A stretch of DNA of 7,299 bases from an uncultured Johnsonella sp. (GTDB lineage Bacteria; Bacillota; Clostridia; Lachnospirales; Lachnospiraceae), in NCBI GenBank assembly GCA_905373785.1, contig CAJPUK010000107.1, positions 1 through 7,299 on the forward strand, read 5' to 3'. The position numbers and the translations under genes are program-made. The notes below the pieces were generated by a model. It saw nothing but the letters and a program-made list of their open reading frames with translations, searched no databases and was not told the DNA's origin. Positions within the stretch are counted from its first letter, which is position 1; each line of letters opens with the position of its first letter. Shown here one piece after another: positions 6,275 through 7,299 of this stretch.

Positions 6275-7299
6275 ATGAAAAGACCGCCGGTATTATTTTT
6301 TATAGTTTGCGTACTTGGAGAGTTGGCAGCTATGAAAAACCTTTTAATGGCTGTAATATTGGCAGTATTTATAACGATAAGCTTTGTTATATTGAGGAAA
6401 ACAAAAGCCATAAGTTCGTACATCAAGAAATATAAAGGCTTGATATACACCGCCATACTTATGTATTTTTTTGCTGTCTGTGCTGTGGGCATAGACAGTT
6501 ATAAGAGTGCTTTGGATAAAAAGCTTGAGGCAAATGTTGATAAAAAAATAGAAATCACCGCTATAATAAATTCAATTGAGGAAAAAGAAGAGTTTGCCTT
6601 ACTTGGTCTTGATAAGATTGTAGCCTATGTGCCTTTGGAGGAATCAGGTAAAATAAAAATAGGCTACAAGGTAGCTTTAAGCGGTACCTTATCAAAGCCT
6701 CAAAGAGCAAGCAATGAGGGTGGATTTGATGCTTACAGCTATTATAAATCAAAGCATATAGACTATATATTAAAAGTAAAAAATATAGAGATAAAAGAAA
6801 AAAGCACGAATTTATTTAAAGAATACCTGTATACAATAAAAAAAGTGCTGAGAAAAAGGGTGCTTGACTTATATGACGAAGACTTTGCAGGTATTATATC
6901 CGCAGCCCTTTTGGGAGATAAGCAGGATTTAAGCGAGGATATATACGATATGTACAGAAAAAGCGGAATAGCCCATCTTTTAGCCATATCAGGCCTTCAT
7001 ATATCCATACTTGGGCTTAGTCTTTATAAGTTACTTAGGGAAAGGCTTAAAATAAGCTTTATAAGTTCTGCACTTACAGTATCTATCTTTGTATATCTAT
7101 ACAGTATTTTTACCGGTTCAAGTATAAGCGTAATAAGGGCGGCAGGTATGCTTGTGTTATTTTGTATAGCTCAGGTGCTCGGAAGAACTTACGACCTATG
7201 CTCTGCCGCCTGTATTTTAGGTATAGTCAATCTTTTGTATTCGCCCTACACTCTATATCAGGGGGCATTTCAACTTTCTTATATGGCAGTTTTTTCTAT
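6275..7299 (+). CDS. comEC: ComEC/Rec2 competence DNA-uptake channel, N-terminal part (runs off window)
   Basis: This is the 5' part (341 codons, no stop before the end) of ComEC/Rec2, the inner-membrane channel that takes single-stranded DNA into the cytoplasm during transformation. Visible are an N-terminal membrane block (about 5-20, 22-40, 55-74), then a DUF4131/OB-like soluble region (about 80-170) with the family signature NEGGFDAYSYYKSKHI. The Competence domain (PF03772) begins near 215 with AGIISAALLGDK and HLLAISGLHISIL (His234 to His242), followed by more membrane helices. The C-terminal metallo-beta-lactamase-like domain would lie beyond the window. The ATG directly follows the stop of the lipoprotein gene (TAAATG); the MKRPPVLFF opening matches the usual ComEC N terminus better than the later ATG at 6332. 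The Shine-Dalgarno site is weak (AGAGAAAG), implying coupling. In many Clostridia comEC is kept without known transformation. Confidence 0.93.
   Translation, partial: MKRPPVLFFIVCVLGELAAMKNLLMAVILAVFITISFVILRKTKAISSYIKKYKGLIYTAILMYFFAVCAVGIDSYKSALDKKLEANVDKKIEITAIINSIEEKEEFALLGLDKIVAYVPLEESGKIKIGYKVALSGTLSKPQRASNEGGFDAYSYYKSKHIDYILKVKNIEIKEKSTNLFKEYLYTIKKVLRKRVLDLYDEDFAGIISAALLGDKQDLSEDIYDMYRKSGIAHLLAISGLHISILGLSLYKLLRERLKISFISSALTVSIFVYLYSIFTGSSISVIRAAGMLVLFCIAQVLGRTYDLCSAACILGIVNLLYSPYTLYQGAFQLSYMAVFS

Overview
The window is AT-rich, densely packed DNA coding entirely on the + strand. It reads like a chromosome segment from an anaerobic low-GC Firmicute (class Clostridia, possibly Lachnospiraceae). 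This placement is inferred from gene content (DegV, a GerMN lipoprotein, ComEC, a DUF3343 protein), AGGAGG-type ribosome binding sites, frequent TTG/GTG starts and AT-rich codon choice; no marker gene fixes it.

The left part (about 45-2865) is a tight three-gene operon. The first gene is a short MetE-like (cobalamin-independent methionine synthase core) protein whose reading frame holds one in-frame TGA at 829-831 and otherwise runs unbroken from 166 to 1350. The zinc ligands of the MetE catalytic domain lie after the TGA and are all present, so the second half looks functional. A short hairpin with an AGGU apical loop lies 22 nt after the TGA, which is within the published spacing for bacterial selenocysteine insertion elements. 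The next two genes are a class V aminotransferase of the cysteine desulfurase / selenocysteine lyase type (overlapping the first gene by ATGA) and a 79-residue DUF3343 (Se/S carrier-like) protein. Both families are known to occur near selenium genes. The simplest reading is a selenoprotein, 394 residues with Sec at 222, encoded with its own putative selenium-handling partners. This is the most interesting signal in the window. It remains an inference, because selA, selB, selC and selD are not in the window.

A 163-bp gap (2866-3028) holds a possible extended -10 promoter and a perfect 15-bp inverted repeat. It separates the first operon from a second cluster: a DegV-family fatty-acid-binding protein, a membrane sensor histidine kinase with no adjacent response regulator, a lipoprotein with two GerMN domains, and the 5' part of comEC, the DNA-uptake channel, which runs off the right end. 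These genes abut or overlap (2 bp, -11 bp, 0 bp), so they are probably co-transcribed. The histidine kinase followed by a GerMN lipoprotein resembles the MtrB-LpqB arrangement of Actinobacteria and suggests an envelope-sensing pair.

The first 165 bases hold no clear gene. They contain an inverted-repeat structure (45-131) of unknown nature and the ribosome binding site of the first gene.
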